A stretch of 64,000 bases of DNA from Pochonia chlamydosporia 170 (taxonomy: Eukaryota > Ascomycota > Sordariomycetes > Hypocreales > Clavicipitaceae). Location of the stretch: contig NC_035790.1 in the NCBI RefSeq assembly GCF_001653235.2, positions 1,736,001 through 1,800,000 of the forward strand, given 5' to 3'. The notes beneath the pieces were generated by a model that did not search any database, was not told the origin of the DNA, and was given only the letters and a program-made list of their open reading frames with translations. A program made the position numbers and the translations under genes. Of this stretch, positions 46,161 through 58,600 are shown piece by piece (positions within the stretch are counted from its first letter, which is position 1; each line of letters opens with the position of its first letter).

Positions 46161-48060
46161 ATGACTGTCGAAAATGACAGCCCAAAAGGTGACGTCGAGA
46201 CCGTAATTGAGGTCTACGAACTTCATGCATCTGCCTCGAGTGGGCGTGCGAGACGAGACCACGATCAATTAGCTCGGTTAGGCAAAAAATCTGTTCTCAA
46301 GGTAAGTCACATTCACTTTACATTCTCTCCCGTATTGATTGCCAAGTGTTATCCTGTCAGTCTGTTTGTTATCATCGACTAACCCTTCCTTGTCGATGTA
46401 GCGTCACTTTAGTTTCATGTCCATCCTAGGCTTCAGCTGCACCGTCCTCATCACCTGGGAAGTCACCCTCATCGTCTACCCCCAGAGCCTTCTCAACGGC
46501 GGCCCAGCCGGCGTCGTGTACAGTTTCCTAGTCGTCTGGCTAGGCAACGCCTGCCTCTTCTCTACCCTCTCGGAGCTCGCATCCCTCGCCCCTACATCAG
46601 GAGGCCAATACCACTGGGTATCGATGCTGGCTCCCCGGTCCTGCGCCAAGTTCCTCAGCTACGTGACCGGTTGGCTGGCGTTGACGGGATGGCAGGGCAT
46701 AACATCTTCTGTTGGATACCTCATGGGGACGACGATCCAAGGGTTAATCGCTCTGACAGTCCCGTCGTACAGTCCGCAGCCATGGCAGGGAACTTTGCTG
46801 CTTTGCGCCTCCGTCTTGCTCTGCGTTCTCGTCAACGGAGGAGGAAGCTCGATACTTCCCAAGATTGAGGGGATGATTCTGGTTCTTCACATTCTGGGCT
46901 TCTGTGCCTTTCTTATTACCTTGCTTACTCTTGCGAACCACAATGACGTTTCGCCTATTTTTACTACTTTTTACAATGGAGGTGGCTGGCCGAGTCAGGG
47001 ACTGTCGTTTATGGTTGGTTTGATGGGTAATGTCTATGCAATCGTCGGTACGTCGTCAGGGTCAGCAATATTATATTATATGCTCATCGGTCATGAAAAC
47101 GCTAACATGCTAAATCCTTCAAGGTGTCGACTCATCTTTCCACGTAAGTAACAACTTAACCTTATACAATCCCATCTCTCTTTTACACTATCTAATCAGT
47201 AGTTACAGATGTCAGAAGAGGTCAAAAACCCTTCAATAACAGTACCACGCTCAGTCATGACCAGCATAGCTATAAATGGCGTGGCAGGTTTCGCAATGGT
47301 GATTGCCATACTCTTGGCCATTGATATCAACAACATAGAAGCCGCGATAACGTCTCGCACTGGCTTCCCGTTCATGGACCTGCTCCTCAAGGTGACGGGA
47401 TCTATGTCTGGGACCGCTCTTCTAATAACCATCATAATTATAATGTGCGCTTTCTGCTCTATCGGCGTCTTTGCCTCGTCATCTCGGGTCATGTGGTCCT
47501 TTGCCCGAGATCGTGGTCTGCCGTTCTGGCGCCATTTATCAAAGGTAATTTAATCAATAAACTGTCTGTTTCTTTCCTAACAGAATACACAGGTCGATCC
47601 TCGCACCTCCGTTCCATTGTGGGCCATTGCCGTCACAACCGTCATCTCATGCCTCCTCGCCCTCATCAACATCGGATCTACCATTGCTTTCAACGTTGTC
47701 GTCTGCCTCTCCGTCTCAGGCGTCTATTCCTCCTACCTCATCGTCACCGTTTTACTCCTCTATCGCCGTTGCACAGGCGCCCTCGAAATATCTAATCCCC
47801 ATGTCTCGGATTCGTCTGGCAAGGAGCTTGTTTGGGGCCCATGGCATATCCCCGGCGTCTATGGCATCATCAACAACGTTTTCGCAATTGCTTATTTAAT
47901 AATCATCTTGATTGTTAGCTGCTTCCCTCCGGTGATTCCGGTCCAGGCATCAACTATGAACTACAGCAGTATAATAACAGGGAGCGTCACCATTTTCAGT
48001 GTCGTGTACTACTTGGGGTGGGCGCGGAAAGTGTACCAGGGACCTATTGTTGAGATTTGA
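46161..48060 (+). CDS. amino-acid/GABA/choline permease (APC superfamily)
   Basis: Exons 46161-46301, 46402-47047, 47124-47143, 47209-47544 and 47593-48060 encode 536 residues, typical for the ACT/Uga4 branch of proton-coupled amino-acid permeases. A hydrophilic 47-residue N-terminus precedes about 12 membrane helices. Family marks are RHFSFMSILGFSC, the SELASLAPTSGGQYHWV motif, and the signature IVGVDSSFHMSEEVKNPS, which is built from three exons including one of only 20 nt. The substrate within the family (GABA, choline, other amines or amino acids) cannot be read from the sequence. The last acceptor is CACAG at 47592, chosen over the nearer CAG because of the adjacent CTAAC branch point. 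Confidence 0.92.
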
Positions 48061-49118
48061 TTTGACATGAAAAGAGGATCTACTTTTCTCTTCGGGTCCT
48101 CTACTATCTACCAGTACTTGACTTTTGCGCGGCCTTTCTCGCCAACATGTGGCAATGTATCATCTATCCAAGTTCGCTACTTGTACCAACTAGACTCACA
48201 ATTCAATATGTAATTTGATCGCATACTTTTGTTTCTGCTTCTGCTTCTTCATCCACATACATACATGTCTAAAGATCAAGCCTGTTGGCTGGCTCTGGGC
48301 AGAACTCGTTGGAGGTCTGGGATTTTGCCAACGGAAAGTTACACTCACTACTCATCACATCACATCACGTCATAAACCGGCATCAGATCAAATAAATTTA
48401 ACCAATGAAATTCATGCCATGCGTGTTATATATGCACCACTCGCTCCTTTCCACCACTCCCTCCAAATCCCCGAACCTAAGCGTGAAAACTACCCAATGA
48501 TAAAATAAAACAAAAAACGAAGCAGAACCAGAACCAGAACCAGTTCAACCAATTCGACAAGAGGACTTTCAAAAACAGTACCAAGCAATCATAAAATGCC
48601 AAAAGGGCAAAACAGCAAAGTAAAACAGACATCCTTGTCGTCCCTCCTACAGCGCCATCGCATCTCAATAACAGAATAAATGCAAACAATCATGGAATCC
48701 CTCGTTTCCAGATTTCACGCCTGATTGTGGATGGCTCGACTTCACCCTTTGCCTTCACCCTCCATCACCGTCCGCTTGGCATCTGCTCTTTTCTTACATG
48801 GAGGTCAAGTTGACGACTCCAAAGTCCAACTCCCCCCGTTGAAGAAGAAAATGCCCTCGCTCTGAACATGCGTGCACAGATACGAAGCTTGCTGAATGAG
48901 ATAAACTTGTTCTCTTTCCCCTGTCTTCTGGTAGGAACGCCTAAGGACATGCATGTATGCGGTATGGTAAAACGAATCGCTCGCCAAAAAGGACGTAATT
49001 TTGTCATCATCGTTATAAATAAATAGCAGGACCGTAAAAAAAAAAGTGGCTTCTCCGTGGGTATTAAAACATGTACTCAAAATCATCGATGCTGAATCCG
49101 TTGGGTTTGGTTAGTCTC
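48061..49118. other. convergent intergenic region
   Basis: 3' flanks of the permease and CDC14. An AACCAG repeat occurs near 48526. A minus-strand frame at 49064-49267 overlaps the CDC14 tail in another phase and has no support. Confidence 0.6.
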
Positions 49119-51254
49119 CTATGACGACCCTGAGACTTTGCGTGCCGTAGACGCAGCCGATGCCGATACGGACATGCTGGAGCTGCCCACACGGCCGCTT
49201 GTCTTTCGGATTCCAGCTGAGTCCTTGGCTCGCAGGGGAGACTCAGATCCACCTCGCTTACTACCACGAACCTTGGTCATGATGCTAGGTGTACTAGCAA
49301 CACGATCCACGGTCTTTGGTCGGCCGGAACCAATGTTCTCCGCATCTTGCGAGGCGTCGTTATCGATGAGATAGATGGTAGACGTCGTCTGGCTAACTGC
49401 GCGGACCCTCTCACCTCGGCTAGGTGACGCGGATGCCTTGCGATGGCTACGCATTCGAAGGTGTAGCTCTTCGTCTGAGTCGGTGCCTTGTGAATGGCGA
49501 TGCATGGCCATTATTTCCGTCTCGTGCTCGACGCCTTTCTCTTCCTCGATGCTCGTTCTATGAGCTGCACCTGATCGCTGATAGGGATGGTGACGATCGA
49601 CAGCTCGTGTCGTCTTGCGAGGTTGCCCTGGAGTGGGAGCCGGCAGGTAGTCTTCTTGTACTCCGTTCTTTCGGTCCTGGTCGACTTCGCTGAGGGGAGT
49701 GCGATTCGATGGGCTACGGTTCGGGGGGGTGGACATTTGTCCATTGCGCAAATTCGTCTTTTGCATAGCTCTGATGGGTGTGCTCGGAGGAGGGTTTGCG
49801 GCAGCCATCTCTCTCCTCAGACGACGCTCAACACGTTCCTCAACCCACCACTCTCGGAATGTGCCCTGGTTCAGATGGAGCCAGTGCTGCTGAGGACCTA
49901 CAACCATACCGGGTCGCATGAAGCGCATAAATGAAATAATCTCATCGGCAGTGAAGCCGTGTCTGTAAATCAAGTATGCGCCAATGAGGCAACCAGTTCG
50001 GCCGAGTCCAGCCTTGCAGTGCACTGCAATGCCCTTTTTCTTGACGGTAATGGTCTCGTGCGCTAGCCGGATAAACTTGCGGACAGTCGTGAGGGGAGGG
50101 CACGTTCCATCGTCAAAGATCATATCAAGGTGCTGAATACCAAGCGCCTCAAAGTATGACGGAGAGTACAAGTGAGAGTTCAGTCGAACCACCAGACCAA
50201 TGTTCTTCTCGGAGAAGTGTTTCAACACATTCTTGAAAGGCTGTGGCAGTGTTGGGTGAGCATCGACGGCATCCAAATCTCTGGGCAGCAACGGCCAGAG
50301 CTCAGAATCCTCTGTAAGCTTGGCGATGGGCGTGTGTTGAGGAGAAGCAAATGCCAGGAAGTGAGGAGTAATCCAGTTGAAGTCACCGTGCTCCACACGC
50401 TCAAACTTTTCGTACATTTCAAGGTCAAAGTTGTCCAGATCGATGCATTTCTCCTCCTTGGCTTTCCACACTCCATACACAACATCTTGCACGGTAATAC
50501 CATAATCTGCTTGGCTGTAACCAGCATCGCGGAAGGGCATCAAAGGCGGGTCAACCTGGGCAATGGGAGCCAGGGCCAAATGCGGCGGCCAATTTTGAAT
50601 GAGAACCATGTAGCAAGCAAGCATACAGGCAGCATTTGCACGACCTAGGTTGAAGCCGTTAGTGCATAGTTCCGCTTTTCTCATCGCATCACACAAACCA
50701 GCCACCGGTGGGAAAACTCACTTCTTGGGTCAGCAGCGCTCCAGAAAACCACAGGCCGGTCCTTGTTCTCCTTGGCGCCTAGGATATCGTGGAATCGAAT
50801 GGCAAATCGGTACAAGTGACCAATGTGAAGAGGGCCAAAGTCATGATGAAAGGCATTGTACAAAAGGGAATCATCAACCGTAAAGTAACACGGCGCCTGA
50901 CGACCATTGCTCAATGAGGAGGCAGAGTCCAATGTTCTATGCGATCGTTTCCTCGATGCGACTGGCGATTCGGAACCGGGGAAGAGGGTATCGGCCGTGG
51001 GAGGATGGACATAGGCACCGAGATAAAGGCGGTCTGAGACGGTGAAGGAAAGTCATTAGCAAAAAATCCGAAGGACATGCCATTGGGCATTGATGCAGCG
51101 CACAGCCAACAGGCAATAACTGCCAAGAAAAAAAAACCGAAGCAAGGCTGAGGAAGAAGAGACAAGGTTTCCTGTGTTGTTTTGACGGCGACATACCTGG
51201 AATATACTCAATGATCTGCCCCATGTTCTGCGCGTGCCTGGAAGAAGGAGCCAT
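49119..51254 (-). CDS. cdc14: CDC14 dual-specificity protein phosphatase
   Basis: Exons on the minus strand: 51254-51197, 51033-50722 and 50644-49119, 631 residues. CDC14 dephosphorylates Cdk1 sites, preferring phospho-Ser-Pro, to drive mitotic exit, cytokinesis and septation; it cycles between nucleolus or spindle-pole body and the cytoplasm. The N-terminal phosphatase-like half includes RLYLGAYV and DFGPLHIGHLYRF. The catalytic half has FDDGTCPP with the acid Asp and the P-loop HCKAGLGRTG with Cys333. From about 400 on, the tail is disordered and Ser/Arg/Pro-rich, with many potential Cdk sites. The frame is open further 5' but has no earlier ATG, so the start is MAPSSRHAQ. It is divergent from PCC1. 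Confidence 0.97.
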
Positions 51255-52426
51255 TGGTTCCAGGTTCACGCTCCAGCGATATTCTGCTTGTCTTCAAGAG
51301 CCAAACAAGTAAAAATTGTCTCGTGATGCAAGCGGCAGCAGTGTGGGTGGCCAAAGGGCAAGGATGCCAAATAATCAATGCCAGCGACTGTAGGTCAGTG
51401 TGATGATGCGCTCAACGTTGATGTCCCAAAGACCAGACGGAAGACGCAGATGAAACAAGATCACTCGTCAAGGTTTTGAGCAGTTGATTCGATCAAACCA
51501 GTATCGTCACAGTCGTACCACAATGTGAAAAGCATGCACTCTGTCGTTCAAAGGGATAAGTCTGCAAATAAACTGGCCGTTGAAGGATTCAAAGCAGAGA
51601 GTGAACCAAGGAGGAGATAATTGGACTTGGGGGGAGAGAGTGGGAAGAGGGAAAGAAGAGGAGGGATTCCAAACAAAGTGGTGACAGCTCACGATGTTTT
51701 TGTAAAGAAGAGACTAGAGACAACAAGGGCTCCTCTGAAAGGCGGGCTGGACTATGTAAGATACAAGAGACGTCCGCCAAGGGCAGTGTGTTGTGGTGCA
51801 GTCTGGTGCAGTCTGGTGCAGTGCGGTGCAGAACAGAGCGGTGCAGGTGGTGCAGGGCTCGAGGTCAAGGCGGTTGTTGTTGTGAGACCCTCCATGTCTG
51901 GTCTGTTGTCTGTGGCCTGTCCGCTTTTTTGCTTGCCAGCGGCTCTGCTCCGGTTCGTTGTTTGGAATAACAAGCCCTGACATCCAACTGGCCTTGTTGT
52001 GGGCCAGCTGTTGCCACGGAAACGACCAACGGTCCATGTCGAGTTCAGTTTGCCCAGAGCCACATGCCAAGGTGGGTGTGGCTCATGCATGAAACTGGGT
52101 GGGTCTCTGAACAAGCTGCATTCCGTCTTCAAGCTCACTCTCAGGGCCTCTCAGCCTCTCAATCCCTCGAATCTCATGCTCTCTTTCCGCCCATGGCATG
52201 TCCACCCACCACCAATGCCTGCTTGCCCCTCTCCATCCATCCACCCAACCCTGCGACATCCATCCCAAGAAGAACAAAAAAGTTCTTGACCTCATCTGCA
52301 TTCCTTGTTCTTAACACTCTTTACTCCGTACATCCAAGTCGCGTTATCACCTGCGCTTTCATTGCCCTACCCTCCGTCAAAGTCTTACCCTGTGACGCCG
52401 GTGCCGGGGCGACCACCTCCGTAACC
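51255..52426. other. divergent promoter region of CDC14 and PCC1
   Basis: About 1.2 kb with a GGTGCA-based minisatellite at 51795-51855 and a TACTCCGTA motif at 52322-52330, just upstream of PCC1. Confidence 0.6.
51795..51855. repeat. imperfect GGTGCAGTCT minisatellite
   Basis: Four 10-bp units (51795-51834), two identical and two diverging in the last bases, are followed by further GGTGCA copies. Non-coding. Confidence 0.8.
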
Positions 52427-52875
52427 ATGGCTTCAGCAACGACGCAGTTCCCTTGCGCAATGTTTGTCTCGTCCCGCCCTCACATGACCAAAAATAGCAT
52501 CTTCGCCACAAAAACAGACCTACCCTATTCTCTCACTGCTCCGACGTCAACCAAAGATAACCTCGAAGAGTAAAATCCATATGCTGACTTTCTCACCACA
52601 GAGCCCTTCGCGTTCCCCTCCCCACAGCAAGACTCGCCTCGGCTGCCCTCCAGGCTCTCCGTGTCGATCCAGAACTGTCCCCCCTCGTTCAGAGACAACT
52701 ATCTGTGCCGTCCAATGAGGATACCATTCTGAAAGTAGACTACCAAGCGACAACGAATCGCATGCTTCGCGTTGCTGTTAATTCCTTCATGGATAGTCTG
52801 AAACTTGTGCTGGAGGTGATGGAGCAACTGGATGTAGATATGTTGCCACAAACAGAAAGCAAAGAACCGTCATGA
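52427..52875 (+). CDS. pcc1: PCC1 subunit of EKC/KEOPS complex
   Basis: Two exons, 52427-52461 and 52602-52875, encode 102 residues. KEOPS makes the universal t6A37 modification of ANN-decoding tRNAs; Pcc1 forms the dimer platform that binds Kae1. Exon 2 has the family pattern: PLPTARLASAALQALRVD, PELSPLVQR, a strand ILKVDYQATTNRMLRVAVNS and the final helix with LVLEVMEQLDVDML. It lies in a frame with no long open stretch of its own. Exon 1 gives MASATTQFPCAI, which supplies the Phe-Pro-Cys start seen in fungal homologues; this requires a GTTTGT donor. The acceptor CCACAG is preceded by a CTGAC branch point. The ATG context ACCATGG is strong. Confidence 0.88.
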
Positions 52876-53500
52876 ACCTGCGCCCTTTGCCAGGGGAAAA
52901 CAGAAGTCCCAATGAAAACAGAACAACACCTGACGACGGAAAGAGGAGCCAGCACAAACTGATGCTAGGCAAAAATTTAGACAAGAGGCATTTCCATCGA
53001 TGGAGAGGGTCATGAGGGCATTGGTGACACCATTCATCTTTATTTATAGCGCATCATCTCGTGTCTCATCTGACTAGCGCAATCTTGCAGAGAACCAACT
53101 AACAGTTCTGTGCTTGGGTCTTCCATCGTCTTCAACAGCCTTCTATAGCAAAAACATGACCCCAGGATAGGTCATGGGCTGAACAAGCCAGAATAAACAA
53201 AACGCCACCAAGATAGACTAACAATTCGTTGCGTTGAACAATCCCGCGTAAAAGCTGCTGGTATGCTGAAAGGCAAGAAAAACGTGTAAATACAGGATAG
53301 CCACCCTTCCCATCGAATGCAACCATGTGATATCATCCTCCTCTTGGCCCTGCCCCCTTTTAACACCTAGTGAAGAAAAAGCTGACCGTGATACCCACGC
53401 AATATGCACACAAAATTAGATCCAACTGAAAAGACTTCTTCAAACTCAGGATGCATTCGTCGGGAATAATAAACAGCGCCGACGGCTCCAGTCTTGCCGT
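52876..53500. other. convergent intergenic region
   Basis: 3' flanks of PCC1 and the NUC-1-like gene. Nothing else recognised. Confidence 0.65.
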
Positions 53501-55684
53501 TCAAGTCGCAGGTGCTCTTAGCTTTTCCAGCTGACTTTTCAGCTCCTGTAGTTCTAGTTTCAGATCACCATTCTCCTGTTGAAGATGCTTCATGTGCACA
53601 ATGGCATTCTCCACCACACTGGCTTTGCTATTCGGCATGTTGGCCTGCGACTTGCTGTCTTTCTTCTCGGCCTCCTCATCTTCCAACTTTTGTTGATCCG
53701 GCAAAAGACTTGCCATGATTTGGAGGGCGGAATTGATGCGATTTCTCCGCCCCTGCTCCGCAATCTTGTGGGATGTCCGTTTTGATGTGAGATTTGTCGA
53801 CAACTCGGTGGGGTATGAGACACCGGGTACAGTATTCCCTTCCAAAATGTTCTGGTAGTTAGATTTGGTCATGAGCAAACGTGAAGCCGTGTCCTCCATG
53901 GATAGACCAGGTGTTCCAGGCAGAAGGGGTTTAATGTTGGGGGATATCCGAGGCAACAAAGCAGGTGAGGCGTGAACCGAACCGGTCGATCGTTTTCTGC
54001 TATTTCTAGAAGCCAGCTGAGGTGTCTTGCGCGCACTGGGCCCGGACGACCCAGGTCGTAACTGAGGACTTTGACTCGCTGATACTGTGCCTGGGGTTCG
54101 GATAATTGGAGACTGGAGAGGCTGCTGCGAAGCACTCCTTGAAGAGTTCGGTTCGAGGCGAGGAGATGGTGACATGAGGGATGTATTGATTGGCGCAAGG
54201 GGTCGGTTTGATATTGACTCCGGTAGCTCAAGCGATTCAATGTTTTCCGTAACAGTGTGCTGTTCCTGTCCTGCCAGTTCCTGGTTGATCGCGAGCGGCT
54301 TCTTAGCTTTGGAAGCAGGCAGTTTCATTAACGAAGCTGGTGTGGCCGGATGCGGCTGTTGTTGTTGTTGTTGCTTCTCCTTTTGTTCCTCGGCGAGGGA
54401 GCGAGGCGTGGGCTGCTGTGAGTTGCCGTTCTGAGCTTGAATGTAGGGAGATTTGCTAGTCGATCGCCGAGCAGGAACAGGAGGGGGAGGCATTTCAGTC
54501 AGGTTTTCGGGTGATACAGAAGCATTTTCTTCCGAACCCTCAGTTGATGTGGCTGGCAGAGGGAGTAGCCCCTGGTCGGCTGACTGCATACCTCTCTCAT
54601 CCACCTCGTTCAGCACTTGTGACACAATGGCTGGGCTGGGTCCCGTTTTCCGTCGTTGCGGCTTCACAATAGGAGAATTCTTCACACCTTTACCTCGTGC
54701 CTTGACTGCATTATTCTTTCTAGCCTTCTTGGACAAATTTGTACTTGACCCTGCAGTTGGAGCAATAGCAGGTGCTTCCAAATCCATTTCGACAGGCGAG
54801 TTATTAGATTGCGTGCTATGGTCGTAAACAGATGATGAGTCGTTTTGGGCGTGCAAAGCAGGCGAAGTTAAGGGACTGAAATAAGCTCCGGGAACTGTGA
54901 AGGCATTTTCCATGTTGAAGTGAGGATCCAAAGGCGTCACAGCCGGAGAAACAAGCGGAGTAAAGGCCATCTGCACATCCATGTTAGCTTCCATCACAGG
55001 GTAGTTGGCAAGATTCTGCTGGAATCCCTAGGCGCCATTCATATATAGCAGTACTTGGGCGTTTCCGCTTGAAGGACAAAGAAGGTGGGCTAAAATACTC
55101 ACATCTTGTTGTTCCGCAATTCTTTGATGATACCCACGGTCATAGGCAGTTCGCTGAGGCATTTGCTCTGCCTGGGAGTAAAACTGCCCACTACCAGGCG
55201 GCATCTCCATGCTTTGCGGAGTAGGAGGAACCGAGTGGCTTTGACTGGCAAAAAAAGTCGCCCGCTGCTCTTGAAGTTGACGCTGTTGCTGGTGAAACTT
55301 TTGCTGCTGGAGATACTGGATCTGAGCGTCAATGCTTGAAATGGTGTCGCTTGGGGCAGAAGTCGCAAGCAATTGAGTTTGCATAGCGGCAGTCGTCACC
55401 ATGGCGGGTGTATGATTTTGCAGCAGGCCGTCACTGCGGGGGATGATATGAGAAGAGGAATCAGCATCGCCCATGATGGCGTCGGTTTGTTGCCGGTGCT
55501 GATGTTGGTGATGGTGTTGATTCATCATCGACTGAGAGGAACCATCCTGAAATCCGTGGAAGTCAAACTGCATGCCGTCGCCCATATTTCCCATGCCGCT
55601 CATGTCAAGGAACTGGTTGAATTCATCTTCGGTTGTGGAAGCCATATGCTGGTCCTGACCATCCCAGGTTGCTGAAGCCATCAT
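53501..55684 (-). CDS. nuc-1: NUC-1/Pho4-like bHLH phosphate regulator
   Basis: Exons on the minus strand: 55684-55103 and 55027-53501, 702 residues. NUC-1 of Neurospora, PalcA of Aspergillus and Pho4 of yeast activate phosphatase and phosphate-transporter genes under phosphate starvation by binding CACGTG/CACGTT. The bHLH spans about 610-678: the basic part KRTSHKIAEQGRRNRIN has the His, Glu and Arg that read an E-box, helix 1 leads to a 30-residue charged loop, and helix 2 KASVVENAIVHMKHLQQEN runs into a leucine-rich coiled coil. The long N-terminal part is disordered, with His/Gln runs (about 62-72), a Gln-rich stretch (about 125-145) and a QQQQQQ run. The start is one of two adjacent ATGs (55684 or 55681); the frame extends upstream only through a TTG. 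Confidence 0.87.
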
Positions 55685-58600
55685 TGGCAAGTCGCGGTCC
55701 AAGGACGACCGGCTGCAAGGTGAATGAGACGAATTGCAGTGTAGTTTTCAAGAAGAACGTCCGAAATGCCCAGGAGAACGAGTCCGGCGATGGATTTTGA
55801 ACTTTAAGTCTTTTGGTCGCTCCTGGTTTGTATTTCGCTACCAAGTTGCTTGCGTGTATTTCCGGGACCCGCAGTGCAATCTGCAAGGTCAACCGATTGA
55901 CAATGGTGCAAATTGCGGCCTGCGTTGACGTATTGAGAACGGAGGAGAATTGGAGCAGCGAAATCGCTAATCATGAGCTGCTGAATATGTCGCTGAGAGA
56001 AGGTATAGTCACTCTAAGGGTCTAAGGGTGGTACGGTGAAGGTCGTGGCAAGTTGTGGTCGTGCGAGACCAGGCCCTTTTTCTTTATCGTGGCCGGTTGG
56101 ATCAGATTGACGGATTTTGGAGGGGCGCCGATTACTGCGCACCTGAGCAACGGTTGGTGTGTGCTTCAGTTCTGTGCTTCGGTGGCTGCTGCGTCGAAGG
56201 AACTGTGCTGTGTGGTCGATGCGCGAAATGAGGCCAAGATAAGTCAGGCTGCAGAATCTCTGTCGACAAGAGCGTACAGAGAGCGATTGTCGCTCCAGCG
56301 AAAGAAAGCTCGTCAGCGACGATGGCCGGAGGGTGGAGGAGGAAAATGCCGTCGGCGACGGTTGACGCTTTTGGAGGTTGGTGGTGGTGGTCACTGGCCA
56401 GGCTTCCCTCAAGTCAGGTCTGGTCCTTATTACTTGACACCAACAAGTCGCTCAAGTGCTCTCCTCTGGTCCTTGTCGTTCAGCCGAGTCAAGTCGTGGA
56501 GAAAGCCGCCGCTCAACCATTGCAGCGAACTACGGGGCGCAAGACCCCATAACCAACTCCGTCAAGTCCACGAGCCTGGCACCAGACTGCCTGGCACCTC
56601 GACGCATGCTCAGGTGGCCACCTCACTGGGGTCAGCCACCGATAGCCACCACACCTTGAACCAGGGCCGCCAAGACCAAGACTTTCAACGACGAACAATC
56701 CAGACGAAATGGGGCGCCGGGGGTTATCGGCGAACAAGGTACACAGTCCGGAAAGCCTGAGAGTTTGCAACCAAGACACTGGGAACACCACCTGGTGCAG
56801 TGTCCGAAGTGAAATGGTTGACACCATGTCGCATGGAGCTCACTGACGAGCATGGCTGAACAAATGTCGCGCCGCGGCATCGACCTTCCCCAACTGATTG
56901 ACACCGTACTTCGTGTACTCCGTACATAAATGGCCATCCAAGAACATCCCGCCCGCCTTGGGAAAGTCAAGTGTTGCCTCTGCCGTGTCGGCGTCGGCCC
57001 AGTGTCACCGAGGCGGACGCAGCACTTCATGTTTGGCAATCATTCCTGACAGCTTCAAGCCGGTGTGGCAGCTCCGGCGCTGCAAGTGACACGCTTAATT
57101 TCCCAGCCAAAAAAAAAGATTGCTGTCGCATGGTGTTTGTAACCGGTTGGTATCTTAGAGTGCCTCCATGACCAGCACAACTAGTCCTGCTACCAGCTGG
57201 CTATTGTGAGCAGGAACTTGCGTAAGTTCTGCGATGATGCGCCTTGAAGTTGCTAAAGTGGGAAGATGTGGGATCTTTGAACCTCCAGGCCGGTTGAGGT
57301 GGGTGGATGGTGGGGTCGAGTTTGTGGACAACGCCAGGGTCTGGAGAGAAGGGCCAAGGGATCAAAGAATCTGAGCATCTGAATGGCTTGTTGGATTGAC
57401 TTTGCATGGCACCCATGAGATGAGCTCTCATCAGCATGGCAAGGACCCGTCCAACCGTCTTGAGGCGCCACTGAACCGAATGTCCCATCCTAGACACCAT
57501 CTGGCGGAACAGAAGTCCCAGCAATAATACATAGTCGTTGAGGGGCAAACCATCTCAGAGAACGACAGGGTCGTTGTCACCCTTCGTAGTAATTATTGTC
57601 TTATCAGTCCGCGTTGCTTGAAGCAGATTTGGTGAAGTGATCCAGCATGCTGCCATTAGGAGGCTATCACACCCTCAGAGTCCCAGGCTAATATCATATG
57701 GTCATCCACACACCCTGCTTGCCTACCAGCACATATGTACAAGAATGTGCAAGACAGCATCTGGTTTAACCCATTTTTAGGTCGGAAAGTGAAATATATG
57801 GTCGTTCTCTGTCTGTAATGAGGATTATTAGCCCTGCGATACAATTGTACAGGCCGAAAAAAAAAATTGCCGCTTGCGCCAGTTGCCAAAAGTTCAAAGA
57901 CCCTTTCTGATGGGGCGCTTGCTTGAGTCGTCAAGTTGTACTTGACCCATTGTGGTCGCGACCAATTGGACTAGTCCTCAAACTAACAACCTCATAACAT
58001 CTGAAAAGACTAGCGCCTCCGATCGGCTCAATGGCTTGAAGCGTGTTGGTACCTTCAATGTGAGCACCGCACTTCAGATGTTGCGGTACCAAGTGGAAAT
58101 TATCCACCGACTTACCATAATAGTTTGTGGTGGACCCTGAAAAGAGCCCAAGCACGTCAACCAAGTGATGTCAACCAATTCCCTCGTTGACTGAGATTTC
58201 TCTCTCTCAGTTCCCGATCTCTCCATGTCTCTTTTGGCTGTCCGAACACTTGCTGCAACTTTATTCCCTCCTGTGCCTGGTTGGCCCCTGTGCCACTGCC
58301 GACCAGAGCTTTAACGTTCCTGTTAGTTCATAGTCATTCCACCGACCGGAGACAACTGATCCTCGTGTGGTTGTAAAATGTACTCTGTAGTCTTGGCCTT
58401 AAATTCCAAAGGTTGCTGCCGTCAAATATCTCCCTAGTTATCTCGCAAAGCTGGCCGCGATTCTGCTGACCATTGCTGATTGGAAATCTGTAGCAAAAAT
58501 AGACACTTTGATCAATTCTGAGACATCAGCCGGAAAATAGCGGTCGCCTATGGAGTACGGGCTGCACTGGTCCAGTTTTGGCAACCCGGTTTGTCTCCGA

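Noticed and set aside
49064..49267. Alternative C-terminal reading frame for CDC14 ending in DFEYMF
   Set aside because: Would need an intron with a poor donor; the main frame has a stop in a sensible Ser/Arg-rich tail.
52064..52573. 169-residue plus-strand frame overlapping PCC1
   Set aside because: It runs through the PCC1 leader, exon 1 and most of its intron; only the spliced PCC1 model gives a recognisable protein.
56053..56760. 235-residue plus-strand frame upstream of the NUC-1-like gene
   Set aside because: Arg/Ser/Gly-rich with no domain; lies in the presumed promoter.
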